The notes beneath the pieces are model-generated. The model saw only the letters and a list, made by a program, of their open reading frames with translations. It did no database searches and had not been told where the DNA came from. The translations under genes and the position numbers were made by a program. 64,000 nt of DNA from CAZUMW01 sp964621615. GTDB lineage: Bacteria; Desulfobacterota; WTBG01; CAIYCZ01; CAIRTM01. Below are positions 16,420 to 25,846 of this stretch, one piece after another (the first letter of the stretch is position 1; the number at the start of each line of letters is the position of its first letter). The stretch lies in contig CAZUMW010000003.1 in NCBI GenBank assembly GCA_964621615.1, forward strand, positions 144,041 to 208,040. The letters are read 5' to 3'.

Positions 16420-18198
16420 ATGTATCAGAAGCGCGAAGATAATTCAATGTGCCAAAGCACACGCGACAGCCGCTCCCGCATGCGCGCCGGGCTGCTGCTC
16501 GTTCTGGCGGCGGTGCTCGTGTATGCAAATACCCTGGCAAACGATTTTGTGGCCGGCGACCGGCAGTTTCTCCTCCGCAATCCGGCCCTGGGCTCGCACA
16601 AAGCGGTGCTGCATTCGTTTGCCGCCGATTACTGGGCGGTGCTCGGCGCCGAGTCGTATGCCTATTACCGCCCTGTTGTTGTGCTGAGCCACTATGTTGA
16701 CTGGGTGCTGTTCGGCAAAGCGCCGGCAGGGCATCATCTGTCCAATATCGTATACCACTGCATTGCGGTTCTGCTGGTGTTCAGGCTGTTTGTGATGCTG
16801 CTGGCACACACCGGGGCGGCCGCGGCAGGGGCCCTTCTGTTTGCCATGCACCCGGTGCACACGCATTCAGTCAGCTATGTGGTCGGGCGGACCGATGTTC
16901 TCGCCGCGATTTTTTTCCTTGCGGCGCTTGTGCTGTGGCTTGACAAAAAAGGGGGAGCGATAAAGACGGCCCTGTGCTGCGTGTGTTATCTTGCAGCGAT
17001 GCTGTGTAAGGAAATCGCCGTCACGCTTCCCGCGGCTGTTTTGCTGCACCGGTACCTGTGGCCTGAGGCCCGAAGCGCACCTGCCCTTTACTGGCGGGTG
17101 CGCTTCGGGTGCCTGGTAGCCCCCGCGGTGATATACGGCTTTTTGAGATGGTATGCGGTCGGGCTGTCTGCGCCTTCTGCGGCGGAGCCTGAGTGGTACA
17201 GCCTGTGGCAGCAGTGCGCAATGGTGCCGATCACCCTTGGGTTTTACGCTGCAAAGCTCATGTTTCCCGTCACGCTGTGTTATTACAGCAATTTAATTGT
17301 CCCCGAAACATATATGCACATGCTGATGTCACCCTATTTCATCACAGGCTGTACCGTGATGATTATCGCGGCGTTCAGTGTCCGGCGTTTGCCGCGATAT
17401 GCCTTTGGCGCGTGCTTTGTGATTATAACCCTTATGCCGGTGCTTAACATTATTCCCCTGCCTGAATGTGCAAAGGAAAATTACCTGTATCTTCCCTCGA
17501 TCGGCTTTTGCCTGGTGGTTTCGCTCCCCGCTGCGCGGGCTGCGGCACAGAGGCGGCGGAAATATATTTATGCCTGCATAGGAATCGTGTGTCTGCTCTA
17601 TGGTGTGAAAACAGTGCAGAGAAATCTCGATTATCGCTCTCCTGTGCGCTTTCTGCAGGCAACCCTTGAGGATATGGACGCGGTGGAGCCGAAAAACCGC
17701 GGGAATGTCTGTTACTTTTCCGCGGTGAAAAACCATTTTATTACCTACCGGAATCTGGGGCGGATATATTTCAAGCAGGGGGAAATGGAAAAGGCCGCCC
17801 GGGCCTTTGAGCAGGCGCTCCGGTATGCGCCGCCCTATTTCTCGCCGCGCTATGCCGACGATGCCGCTGTTTCCCTTGGGCGCGCGTATGAAAAACTGGG
17901 CCGGTATGAGCGCGCTGCCGCGGTGCTCACCGACATTCTCCCTGTGACCGGGCGCCCTGCGCAGGTGCACAACCTGCTGGGCGTTATTTCAATACGGCAA
18001 GCTGATTACAGCGCTGCGCAGCGGCATTTTGAAGAGGCTGTCCGCCTGAATCCCGGATATGCATCGGCACACTATAATCTGGGGCTTTTATATCTGCACA
18101 GAGGAGACCGGGCGCGGGCGCTGTCCCGGCTGCGCACAGCAGCACGGCTCGACACCCGGTACCGGGTTCCGGAGAGGCTCCGGGGCGGTGGTGAATGA
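16420..18198 (+). CDS. TMTC-like polytopic membrane protein with C-terminal TPR repeats
   Basis: A 592-residue protein. About nine to eleven hydrophobic helices fill residues 20-400, and three to four tetratricopeptide repeats fill about 440-590 (NLGRIYFKQGEMEKAARAFEQAL, NLGLLYLHRGDRARALSRL). The motifs MHPVHTHSVSYVVGRTDVLAA and LCKEIAVTLPAAVLLHR match the GT-C-like family that includes TMTC O-mannosyltransferases. The catalytic role in bacteria is not settled. With its neighbours it may glycosylate exported proteins or build surface glycans. Starts at 16420 or 16447 are possible, and neither has a strong Shine-Dalgarno sequence. Confidence 0.85.
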   Translation: MYQKREDNSMCQSTRDSRSRMRAGLLLVLAAVLVYANTLANDFVAGDRQFLLRNPALGSHKAVLHSFAADYWAVLGAESYAYYRPVVVLSHYVDWVLFGKAPAGHHLSNIVYHCIAVLLVFRLFVMLLAHTGAAAAGALLFAMHPVHTHSVSYVVGRTDVLAAIFFLAALVLWLDKKGGAIKTALCCVCYLAAMLCKEIAVTLPAAVLLHRYLWPEARSAPALYWRVRFGCLVAPAVIYGFLRWYAVGLSAPSAAEPEWYSLWQQCAMVPITLGFYAAKLMFPVTLCYYSNLIVPETYMHMLMSPYFITGCTVMIIAAFSVRRLPRYAFGACFVIITLMPVLNIIPLPECAKENYLYLPSIGFCLVVSLPAARAAAQRRRKYIYACIGIVCLLYGVKTVQRNLDYRSPVRFLQATLEDMDAVEPKNRGNVCYFSAVKNHFITYRNLGRIYFKQGEMEKAARAFEQALRYAPPYFSPRYADDAAVSLGRAYEKLGRYERAAAVLTDILPVTGRPAQVHNLLGVISIRQADYSAAQRHFEEAVRLNPGYASAHYNLGLLYLHRGDRARALSRLRTAARLDTRYRVPERLRGGGE

Positions 18199-18260
18199 TT
18201 CAGAAGCACAGCGGCTCCCGGATGGGCAGCGGTTGCGGCAGCGACGGTGACCGGAAGCGG

Positions 18261-21200
18261 CTAGTCAATGTCAAGCCGCAGGGTGCTGCGCTTTTTTTTG
18301 TCTTTTCCGCTCCGGCCGGCCGGCGGGGCGTCCCGGCTTTCAGGCGGCTGGCTGCTGTCAGGTGTGTGCCCATGATGGCATGCATGACCGGCGAGGGCTT
18401 TCAGGTGTGATTCAACGGCCGATGGGGGTATCCACCCGTATCCGGCACAGGCAAGGCGGTCGAGCAGCGCTGCAAATTCACTGCTGTCCCGCGGCGGAGC
18501 GGTGATTTCTCCCCGGGGGCGCTCCGGCTGCGGGCTGCACGTGCCCCCTGAGGCGCGCATGGTTAGAAATGCCCTCAGATAGGCGGCGGCCCCCTCATCC
18601 CAGGTCTCTGCTGCCGGGGAGGCAAGCTCCCAGTCGAGCAGCCACAGCCGGACTGCAGCGTCTTTGCCGCCTGATATGAGCCGGTGACCCGGCGGAGCGA
18701 GGTCAATCCCGCTCACCCCGTATTCGTGCCCCTCAAACACTCTCAGCGCGCTGCCGGTGCCGGGATCCCAGAGGCGCACCGTGCCGTCATCGCTGCCGGA
18801 TGCAGCACAATGCCGATCGCAGCTCATGGCGACTGCGGTGATCCGCCCCGTATGCCCCTTCATGGCGGACAGGCAGCTGCCGGTTTCAATCTCCCAGATC
18901 CGTATGCTGCAGTCCGCGTGGCCGGTAATCACCCGCATCCCGTCGCTGCTTACATCAAGGCAGGTGACGGGTGAGCTTCTCTCATCGAATATGCGCACGC
19001 ACGTGCCCGTTGCCGTGTCCCAGAGGCGCACCGTGCTGTCCCCGCTGCCTGACACAATAAACCGGCCGTCAGGGGTGACGCCGAGCGAGGTTACCGGACC
19101 GGCGTGCCCGCTCAGCGTGGCGCGGCACGCGCCGGTTTTCACATCCCAGAGCTTTATCAATGCATCTGCGAACCCCGATGCGAACAGCCTGCTGTCAGGA
19201 GCGGCTGCGAGAGCGTATACGCTTTGCCGGTGGGCTTTCAGGGTGTGCGCGCACGACGGGTCAGCTGTGGCCCATATTTTTATGCTTCCGTCACCCGCTC
19301 CGGAGAGCAGCCGCTCCCCGGCCGGGCAGAGGGCATAGATCGGGCCGCTGTGCGCCTCGAGGGCTGCCAGGCACTGGAAGGAATTCATATCCCAGAGCCG
19401 CAGCTCTCCCTGCTCGCTGCCCGATGCGGCAGCGCGGCCGCCGCTGCACATGCACACGGCTGTTACTGCATCTTCGTGTCCCTGCAGCAGATGCTCTGCC
19501 CAGGCTCCCCGCAGGCCCTGCTTGGGCAGCTTCCGATAAAGCTGAAGCCACAGGGAGAGCGCTTCCGGGCTGCGCTCGTATCCTTTTTGTGCCCGCGCCC
19601 GCATGAGATGATTTCGTGCCTCCCCCGGCATATGCGCGCTGAGCGCGTCATGTGCTTTGCCCACATGATGCTCATAGGCGCTGTGCGCCCTGAGTGCGTC
19701 CTCGCTTGCGCTGAGCTGCGACAGGCTCATCGGTGCGGGAAGGGCGGGGGAGGTTATGGAAACGCACCACTGCTTAATGGTTGCGTCTTCGCTGCCCGAG
19801 AAGGCATGCAGCCCGTCCGGCGCAAAGCAGGCCGACGTTACGGCGCCGGTATGGCCGGTGAAGGTATACAGGCACCGCCCCCGCTCGGTTTCCCAGAGCT
19901 TAAGGGCCCGCTCCTTGCCGAAAAAGCTGCCCCCGCCGGACAGGAAGTACTGTCCTGTGGGGCTCAGGCAGACCGCGGTTACCGCTTCCGCATGACCGGC
20001 GAACGTTTTCAGGCAGCAGCCGTCCTGAAGCGACCACAGCCTCACGGTTGTATCGCTGCTGCCGGACAAAATGTGGCCGGCGCCGCTGCTGATGCTCAGC
20101 GTCGTAACAGGGCCGCTGTGTCCGGTCAGGGTGCGCATGCATGCGCCTGACCGGGTATCCCATATGCTGATAGCCGCATCGCGCCCCGCTGATATAATGC
20201 GGGAGCCGTCGGGCGTCCAGCACAGGGCGGCGACCGCATCCTCATGCGCGCGTATTGAAGTAATGCAGCGGCCTGTGTGTACGTCCCACACAAAAACAGC
20301 GCCGTTGCGCCCGCCGGATGCGGCGCGGGAGCCGTCATCGGACATGCAGGCGCATTCGACCGGCGCCTCATGCCCGGCAAGCGTGCGCAGGCATGTGCCG
20401 GAGACCGTGTCCCACAGTTTCAGGGTCCCGTCGACGCTGGCCGACAGGAGCAGGGTGCCGGTATGGTCGCAGCATACCGAGGTTATTTTGCCCCCGTGGC
20501 CGGTATATGCGCTGATGAGGGATCCTGTTTCTATATCCCACATCCGGATGCTGAAATCCTTTTCCCGCGCAAAGGCAACGGGTGAGCCGCTCCCGGAAAA
20601 AAGCACCTTTCCCTGCGGGTGCAGGCACAGCGCGTTGACAGCATTGCTGTGCCCCTCAAGCGTTTTAACGCACCGGCGCGTCAGGTTCCGGCGGCTCCGG
20701 GCGGCATCCATCACATCGCGTGCATCCTGCAGCGCGGGGCTTTCAGGCGAAAGGGGCTCGCAGCGCTCAAGGGCGCTTTCGTAATTGCCGCGCTCGAGCT
20801 CAAGGCGTGCCAGAAGCGCCTCGCTTTTATCGTCGTCGGGGTGTGCGTGCAGCATTTCCTCGACCGAGCGGATCGCTGCGGCGTCGCTGATGCTGCCGGA
20901 GCGCCACAGCATCAGCGCCCTGTTGTATGTTGCATCAGGATGGCCGGGATGCAGGGCAAGCGCCCTGTTGAAGCACTCGGCCGCTTCGGGAATGTGGTCG
21001 AGGTCGATGAGCGAAACGCCGCGGTTGTTCAGGCTGTCTGCCAGAGCCTGCGCCGATTGCGGGTCGGGGCGCGGATACAGGGATCCCGCAGCCGTGCGGT
21101 ATATGTCCTGAAGCAGGCCGATAGCCTGGTCGAGAAAAGGGCGCTCTGCGGGGTTGTGTGTGAGGCACCGGCCGATAAGGGCAAAGAGCTTTTCGGGCAG

Positions 21201-22205
21201 CGGGGGAAGCCCGGCACGCAGCGGCCGCCCCGGCGTCAGTGCGTGCAAAGCATCGGCGGCCTGCTCGCCGCTCTGCCACGTAACAGCGCCGGTAAACATT
21301 TCGAGAATAGAGACCCCCCAGGACCAGATATCGGTTGCGGGCGTCAGTTTCTCGCGCTTGTGCTGCGGCATTCCCTGCTGAGCCTGCGCCACGATCGCGG
21401 CCTGCTCCGGGGAGCAGTATGCCGGCGTCATTCCCCCGCAGGTTGCAACAATATTGTCACCGTAGCCTCTGGGCAGCGCGCCGATCAGCGCGCTGGCTTT
21501 GGCAAGCCCGAAATCGGTGACCTTTGCGGTTCCCGCCCCCGTTGTCATAATATTTGCCGGCTTGACATCCTGATGTATCAGGCCCTGCTGATGGGCAAAC
21601 TGAAGGCCCCATGCAGCCTGAATCGCTATGTCGAGGATTCGCTTGAGCGATTCGGCTTCGCCTCCCTGATACAGTGCCCGGGACTGTATCAGATCAAAAA
21701 GGCTTCCGCCGTCTATAAACTCCGAGAATACGAACGGGGTGCCGCCAAGAACGCGGACATAATAGCAGCTGACGATGTGGGGGTGGAGCCCCAGGTTTAC
21801 CCAGGTTTCGGCTTCGCTCACAAAGTTTTCACGCCCGGCGGACGTTTCCAGAAGGCCGGGCTTCGGCGTTTTCACGGCCAGGTCCCTGCCCCAGGCTCTG
21901 TGTCGGACGCGGTAGACGGTTGCAGTGCCTCCGGTAACAAAAATGTCTTTGACTTCATAGAGGTCAAGGATGATATCGCCGACGGACCAGCGTGCGGGTG
22001 CGCGATGGTGCGCCTCCGCTTCAGCCCCGGTCATGTGTATCGTGCCGGTGCGCAGCTGCCGGGTGACGGATGAGGATACGGCGGGCTGTGTTGAAGAGCC
22101 GGAACCTGCCGGGCCGGCGCTCTCCGGTGATTCCGGAAGGCCTGCGGTGTCCCCGCTGCTGTTGCGAGGTGCCGGTTTGTCGGTGCCGGAATGGTTTGAA
22201 TTCAT
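18261..22205 (-). CDS. Ser/Thr protein kinase with TPR repeats and two sets of WD40 repeats
   Basis: A 1314-residue soluble, Hanks-type kinase. After a Ser/Pro-rich N-terminus the kinase domain spans about 78-375. It has K112 (LAVKTPKP), HQDVKPANIM with catalytic D213 (HQD instead of HRD), and DFGLAK. TPR-like helices follow (about 390-500). Then come two blocks of WD40 repeats (about 510-830 and 905-1190) with repeated GH...D...SGS.D..IRLWD patterns, probably two seven-bladed propellers. Such proteins phosphorylate partners recruited by the propellers. It lies 30 bases downstream of the FHA-GAF-cyclase gene on the same strand; FHA domains bind phosphothreonine, so the two may form one signalling pair. 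Confidence 0.93.
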   Translation of the reverse strand: MNSNHSGTDKPAPRNSSGDTAGLPESPESAGPAGSGSSTQPAVSSSVTRQLRTGTIHMTGAEAEAHHRAPARWSVGDIILDLYEVKDIFVTGGTATVYRVRHRAWGRDLAVKTPKPGLLETSAGRENFVSEAETWVNLGLHPHIVSCYYVRVLGGTPFVFSEFIDGGSLFDLIQSRALYQGGEAESLKRILDIAIQAAWGLQFAHQQGLIHQDVKPANIMTTGAGTAKVTDFGLAKASALIGALPRGYGDNIVATCGGMTPAYCSPEQAAIVAQAQQGMPQHKREKLTPATDIWSWGVSILEMFTGAVTWQSGEQAADALHALTPGRPLRAGLPPLPEKLFALIGRCLTHNPAERPFLDQAIGLLQDIYRTAAGSLYPRPDPQSAQALADSLNNRGVSLIDLDHIPEAAECFNRALALHPGHPDATYNRALMLWRSGSISDAAAIRSVEEMLHAHPDDDKSEALLARLELERGNYESALERCEPLSPESPALQDARDVMDAARSRRNLTRRCVKTLEGHSNAVNALCLHPQGKVLFSGSGSPVAFAREKDFSIRMWDIETGSLISAYTGHGGKITSVCCDHTGTLLLSASVDGTLKLWDTVSGTCLRTLAGHEAPVECACMSDDGSRAASGGRNGAVFVWDVHTGRCITSIRAHEDAVAALCWTPDGSRIISAGRDAAISIWDTRSGACMRTLTGHSGPVTTLSISSGAGHILSGSSDTTVRLWSLQDGCCLKTFAGHAEAVTAVCLSPTGQYFLSGGGSFFGKERALKLWETERGRCLYTFTGHTGAVTSACFAPDGLHAFSGSEDATIKQWCVSITSPALPAPMSLSQLSASEDALRAHSAYEHHVGKAHDALSAHMPGEARNHLMRARAQKGYERSPEALSLWLQLYRKLPKQGLRGAWAEHLLQGHEDAVTAVCMCSGGRAAASGSEQGELRLWDMNSFQCLAALEAHSGPIYALCPAGERLLSGAGDGSIKIWATADPSCAHTLKAHRQSVYALAAAPDSRLFASGFADALIKLWDVKTGACRATLSGHAGPVTSLGVTPDGRFIVSGSGDSTVRLWDTATGTCVRIFDERSSPVTCLDVSSDGMRVITGHADCSIRIWEIETGSCLSAMKGHTGRITAVAMSCDRHCAASGSDDGTVRLWDPGTGSALRVFEGHEYGVSGIDLAPPGHRLISGGKDAAVRLWLLDWELASPAAETWDEGAAAYLRAFLTMRASGGTCSPQPERPRGEITAPPRDSSEFAALLDRLACAGYGWIPPSAVESHLKALAGHACHHGHTPDSSQPPESRDAPPAGRSGKDKKKRSTLRLDID

Positions 22206-22235
22206 ACGCTGTACGCGAGCGCGTATGTGCCGGTT

Positions 22236-23918
22236 CTATGCGCTGCCGAGCACTTCATATGTCATGACGGCCGTGCTTTTGCCCTTGACTTTTTTCGGGC
22301 CGATTTTTCTTATGGAAAATCTGTCCTGCACAAGCCGATAGGTGTCCTCCCCGATGAGGATCTGATTTTCGCCGGCTATTGACTCAAGGCGCGATGCGGT
22401 GTTGACCACATCGCCGATAACCGTGTACTCGAGCCTCCTGAGCGAGCCGATATTGCCGGCAACAACGGGGCCGGTGTTAATGCCGATGCGTATGTTGAAT
22501 GAGCTTGTGAGCTCGGACTCGTCTTTCATTGCGGCAAGCTGCGCTCTCATATCTATTGCGGCTCTGATTGCCCGCTCTGCATCGTCGTCCTTTTGCATCG
22601 GCGCGCCGAAAACCGCCATCATTCCGTCGCCGATATATTTGTCAAGCGTGCCGTCATAGGTGAATACTATATCGGTCATCCGGGAGAAATACCTGTTCAG
22701 AAGCATGGTTGTTTCCCGCGGCGGCATCTTTTCAGCAAGGCCGGTAAAGCCGATTATATCGGTAAACAGAATCGTTGCGGTCACCTCCTTGGGCTCCATG
22801 AGGCTTTCCTTTGTTTCCTGCGTGCCCTGCAGAATCATTTCGATGACCTGCGGTGAGTGGAACCGCTCAAGCCTGCTGCGCATTGCCTCCTCGGCCCGGA
22901 TCTGCTCATTCAGGCTTGCCTGCTCGATGACCATGGCCATCTGGCTGCCGATCGCCTTGAGCAGCTCCAGATCGTCTTTGGTGAAATGGTTGTCAGGCCG
23001 CACGCTGTCGAGCTGTATGACGCCGATTATGGTGTCTTTTTTCCACAGCGGTACGCACATCGCAGAGCGTATCTGCTGGATGAACACGCTTTTGGCGCTG
23101 TCAAGGCGGGAATCATCCATGGCGTTGGAGGTCAGCAGGGCCACTTTGTCGTTTATCACACGCTTGATAATTGTCCTGCTTGCTTTCAGGGGCTCGCTGC
23201 TTTTGTGCTGCTCGTCCTTGTGTTTAACGACAACGGGCACAAGGTCGTCATCGCCGTTCCCCTCGGTCAGTATGAGGAAGCCGTAGTCGGCATCGACAAC
23301 CATGAATATCAGATCCATTATTTTTTTCAGCAGCTCATCGAAATCCTGAATATAATTCAGCTGCCGGCTTATTTCATACAGCACGAAAAGAACTTTGTTG
23401 GTGCGCTCCAGCGATGAAATATCGACAGCGCTGTACCCGGAGCCGGAACCCGCTGAGCTGCGGGCGCTGAAATGCCCGCTGGATAATTTTTGGGGTGCGG
23501 GGGTGACCAGAAGATTTTCGGACGCCACGTAGCTGGCCTGCGGGCTGCTGTCTACAACCTTTTGATCCTCAATCTCCCTGTCTCCCTCAGGCGCCAGGAT
23601 GACCGAATCCGTGTGCAGGCGGGACCTGCTGTGGTCGCCGCTGAATATCAGCTTAGTTTCCCCGAGCCGTATTTCGTCCTGATTGCGCAGCCGGCAGCTC
23701 CGGACCGGCTTGCCGTTAACTTTCGTTCCGTTGAAGCTCTCCAGATCCTCAATCATATGTCCCTCTGCGGACGTGCGTATTACGGCATGATTGCGGGAGG
23801 CGGTATTATCGGCAACCACAATGTCGTTGTCTTTGCTGCGGCCGATCGATAGTGTGTCGCCCGTGAGGGGATGTTCCGTGGTGGTGCCGTCTTTGTGGAT
23901 AACGGTGATAGTTGCCAT
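22236..23918 (-). CDS. FHA-GAF-class III nucleotidyl cyclase
   Basis: A 560-residue signalling enzyme. An FHA domain fills residues 1-95 (LSIGRSKDND, SRNHAVI, SFNGTKVNG), the fold that reads phosphothreonine. A GAF domain lies at about 190-350. The class III cyclase domain fills about 375-555, with ATILFTDIIGFT (first metal Asp), YIGDGMMAVFG (second metal Asp) and GDVVNTASRLES (transition-state Asn/Arg). The residues look like an adenylate cyclase, but GTP use is not excluded. It heads a two-gene unit with the WD40 kinase, which could phosphorylate the ligand or partner of the FHA domain. Confidence 0.93.
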   Translation of the reverse strand: MATITVIHKDGTTTEHPLTGDTLSIGRSKDNDIVVADNTASRNHAVIRTSAEGHMIEDLESFNGTKVNGKPVRSCRLRNQDEIRLGETKLIFSGDHSRSRLHTDSVILAPEGDREIEDQKVVDSSPQASYVASENLLVTPAPQKLSSGHFSARSSAGSGSGYSAVDISSLERTNKVLFVLYEISRQLNYIQDFDELLKKIMDLIFMVVDADYGFLILTEGNGDDDLVPVVVKHKDEQHKSSEPLKASRTIIKRVINDKVALLTSNAMDDSRLDSAKSVFIQQIRSAMCVPLWKKDTIIGVIQLDSVRPDNHFTKDDLELLKAIGSQMAMVIEQASLNEQIRAEEAMRSRLERFHSPQVIEMILQGTQETKESLMEPKEVTATILFTDIIGFTGLAEKMPPRETTMLLNRYFSRMTDIVFTYDGTLDKYIGDGMMAVFGAPMQKDDDAERAIRAAIDMRAQLAAMKDESELTSSFNIRIGINTGPVVAGNIGSLRRLEYTVIGDVVNTASRLESIAGENQILIGEDTYRLVQDRFSIRKIGPKKVKGKSTAVMTYEVLGSA

Positions 23919-24156
23919 GCTGTGTGTTTTCTAACGGCTGTTATGGCTGATATGGTGAAATCTGCTCCCGGCCTCACGCCTGCGAGGGCGACCGGAGCAG
24001 CGCCTGGCCGCCGCTTGTCATATTTATTCTGATTCACTGTTAAATGTATCACTGCGGCATGATTTGGTCAAACAGGAAAAAAACAGTTTTTTTTCATTGT
24101 ATATCGCATGCCGCTTTATGCATTGCGTGCAGGCGGTACATGGTGGTGCTTGTGAG
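23919..24156 (+). other. Gene-free stretch, possibly a small RNA ending at 24180
   Basis: No protein gene is convincing on either strand. The plus-strand terminator at 24157-24180 has no coding gene upstream on its strand, so a short non-coding transcript may end there. I could not find a convincing promoter for it. Confidence 0.25.
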
Positions 24157-24180
24157 CAGCGGCAGTGCCGCTGTTTTTTT
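24157..24180 (+). terminator. Orphan intrinsic terminator
   Basis: CAGCGGC-AGT-GCCGCTG forms a 7-bp GC-rich stem with a 3-base loop followed by seven T. It acts on the plus strand only. The upstream gene is on the other strand. Confidence 0.7.
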
Positions 24181-24257
24181 AACTTTTAGATGAAACCATG
24201 GTTCTTTATATGTGTTAAACATAATAGAGCCGGTAAAAACCGAAAAGGTGCTCAGAA

Positions 24258-24380
24258 ATGAAGTGGATAACAACACAACTGTTTGAAAGAGAAGATGTAA
24301 TCATTGTGTGGCTGAGTATCCTGCTGTGGATATTCAGTCTTGGCGGTATTTATATGTTTTGCCGCTTGTTCCTGTACTGA
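24258..24380 (+). CDS. 40-residue single-pass membrane microprotein
   Basis: ATG at 24258, preceded by AAGGTG at good spacing, opens a 40-codon frame. The polar N-terminus (MKWITTQLFEREDV) is followed by one hydrophobic helix, IIVWLSILLWIFSLGGIYMF, and ends CRLFLY. A terminator follows about 60 bases later, so it is a complete small transcription unit. I do not recognise the family. Small single-pass proteins often modulate membrane enzymes or transporters; nothing here shows the partner. It could also be a toxin-like peptide. Confidence 0.6.
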   Translation: MKWITTQLFEREDVIIVWLSILLWIFSLGGIYMFCRLFLY

Positions 24381-24440
24381 AAGACTTTTTATCTCATAAA
24401 ATGACTGCAGCACCACTGCGGTCTGCCCAAACGATTACAA

Positions 24441-24465
24441 AGCCTGCGTTATGCAGGCTTTTTTT
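24441..24465 (+). terminator. Intrinsic terminator after the microprotein gene
   Basis: AGCCTGC-GTTAT-GCAGGCT, a 7-bp stem with a 5-base loop, is followed by a run of T. Confidence 0.85.
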
Positions 24466-24564
24466 GTCTGCTGTTATGCCGGTGCATGTGTGTAAAAATG
24501 AAAGTATTTTTAGTCATTTAAACATTATTTATAATGTTTTTGTCCTGTGGGTCCATTTTCCTGA

Positions 24565-24593
24565 TTGACAAAATGATGAAAATACAATAAGTT
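24565..24593 (+). promoter_or_regulatory. Possible sigma-70 promoter upstream of cobD
   Basis: A perfect -35 TTGACA at 24565-24570 is followed after 17 bases by a weak -10 (TAAGTT). It would give a leader of roughly 65 bases before the GTG start at 24665. The -10 match is poor. Confidence 0.35.
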
Positions 24594-24664
24594 AGATGAA
24601 GCAAAAAAAGCCTGCTGCACCGCCGGCCCAACATATCACCCCTTGCAAGAAAAAGGAGATTCTC

Positions 24665-25747
24665 GTGTTAAAAAAACATGGTGGCAATGTTTATGAAATT
24701 GCACGGCAGCTTGGTGTTGACGTTGACGCCATTACTGATTTCAGCGCAAATATAAATCCGCTTGGCTACTCGGGGCGGGTGAAAAAAATGCTGACAGCCA
24801 TGGATCGGGATATACTGAACTACCCTGATCAGAGCGCCCGGGCATTTGTTGACGCGCTTGCCGAGTATCACGGTATTCCGGCGGACAATATTCTGGCAGG
24901 AAACGGCTCGACGGAGTTTATTCATTTTTTCCCCGGTATCATACGGCCCAAAAGTGTATTGATTGTGTCACCTGCATTTACCGAGTATGAGCACAGCTTT
25001 CACCGGGCCAAAGGCGTTGTGTTTCATTTTATGACACATGAAAAGGACGGCTTCAAAATACAGGAAAAAAAGCTGATCGATGAGCTCAGGCGGGGATACA
25101 GCGCCCTGTACCTGTGCAACCCGTCGTGTCCGGCAGGCGTGGTTATCCCGGCAAAGACAATGAAGGACATCATCACTGCCGCTCATAAAAAAGGCTCCAC
25201 GATCATCGTGGATGAGACATTTATGGACTATACCGAGGAGCATTCCGTAAAAGCGCTGGCCGGATCCATGGACAATGTCTATATACTCAGATCGATGAGT
25301 AAATTTTTCGGCATGCCGGGGCTGCGCTGCGGCTACATTATCGCACACCCGAAGGCTGTTGAGCGCCTCAGGGAAAAGCTGCCGTCCTGGAGCGTCAATG
25401 CCGTGGCGCAGCATGCAGGTGCTGAAAGCGTAAAAGACGGCTCATTTATTCAAAAAACCGTTTCCTACAACCAGGACGCCCGGAGAGCCTTTGTCAAGGA
25501 GCTCAAAAAGCTCCCGGGGCTCTCCGTGTTTGAAGGCGCTGCAAATTATCTGCTGGTAAAATGTGACGAGTCTGCTCCGGTTGCGGCCCCCGGCCTGCAT
25601 GAAATACTTTTGGAAAAGCACATGCTCATAAGAATATGCGATGACTTTCATGGCCTTGATGAGTCCTGGTTCCGGGTGGCCGTCAAGAAGAAAAACGACA
25701 ATAAAAAGCTGGTATCGGAGCTGAAAAAAATCCTCAGCCAGCAATGA
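24665..25747 (+). CDS. cobD: Threonine-phosphate decarboxylase (CobD-like PLP enzyme)
   Basis: A 360-residue fold-type I PLP enzyme of the CobD/HisC group. It begins with the CobD signature HGGNVYEIARQLG and DFSANINPLG. The PLP lysine lies in SMSKFFGMPGLRCGY. CobD decarboxylates threonine phosphate to (R)-1-amino-2-propanol phosphate for the cobalamin side chain. A histidinol-phosphate aminotransferase is the alternative, but the N-terminus favours CobD. GTG 24665 has AAGGAG six bases upstream. The in-frame ATG at 24596 has none and would add 23 non-conserved residues. cbiA two genes downstream supports the pathway. Confidence 0.88.
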   Translation: MLKKHGGNVYEIARQLGVDVDAITDFSANINPLGYSGRVKKMLTAMDRDILNYPDQSARAFVDALAEYHGIPADNILAGNGSTEFIHFFPGIIRPKSVLIVSPAFTEYEHSFHRAKGVVFHFMTHEKDGFKIQEKKLIDELRRGYSALYLCNPSCPAGVVIPAKTMKDIITAAHKKGSTIIVDETFMDYTEEHSVKALAGSMDNVYILRSMSKFFGMPGLRCGYIIAHPKAVERLREKLPSWSVNAVAQHAGAESVKDGSFIQKTVSYNQDARRAFVKELKKLPGLSVFEGAANYLLVKCDESAPVAAPGLHEILLEKHMLIRICDDFHGLDESWFRVAVKKKNDNKKLVSELKKILSQQ

Positions 25748-25846
25748 GGGCCTATGCGCGGGCCCTGTATCCGATGCGGCGACGCGCGCCTGCCGCCGCT
25801 GCCCCGCCCGCACGGGAATCCGTAAAGCCTGAAATGGAGAGCAGAC

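Noticed and set aside
20619..22073. Long plus-strand open frame (484 codons) opposite the WD40 kinase, and similar ones at 19104-20150 and 15298-16032
   Set aside because: They are antisense shadows in GC-rich coding DNA. They have no Shine-Dalgarno sequence, skewed Ala/Gly/Arg composition and no recognisable domains, while the opposite strand encodes clear kinase, WD40 and sulfatase-fold motifs.
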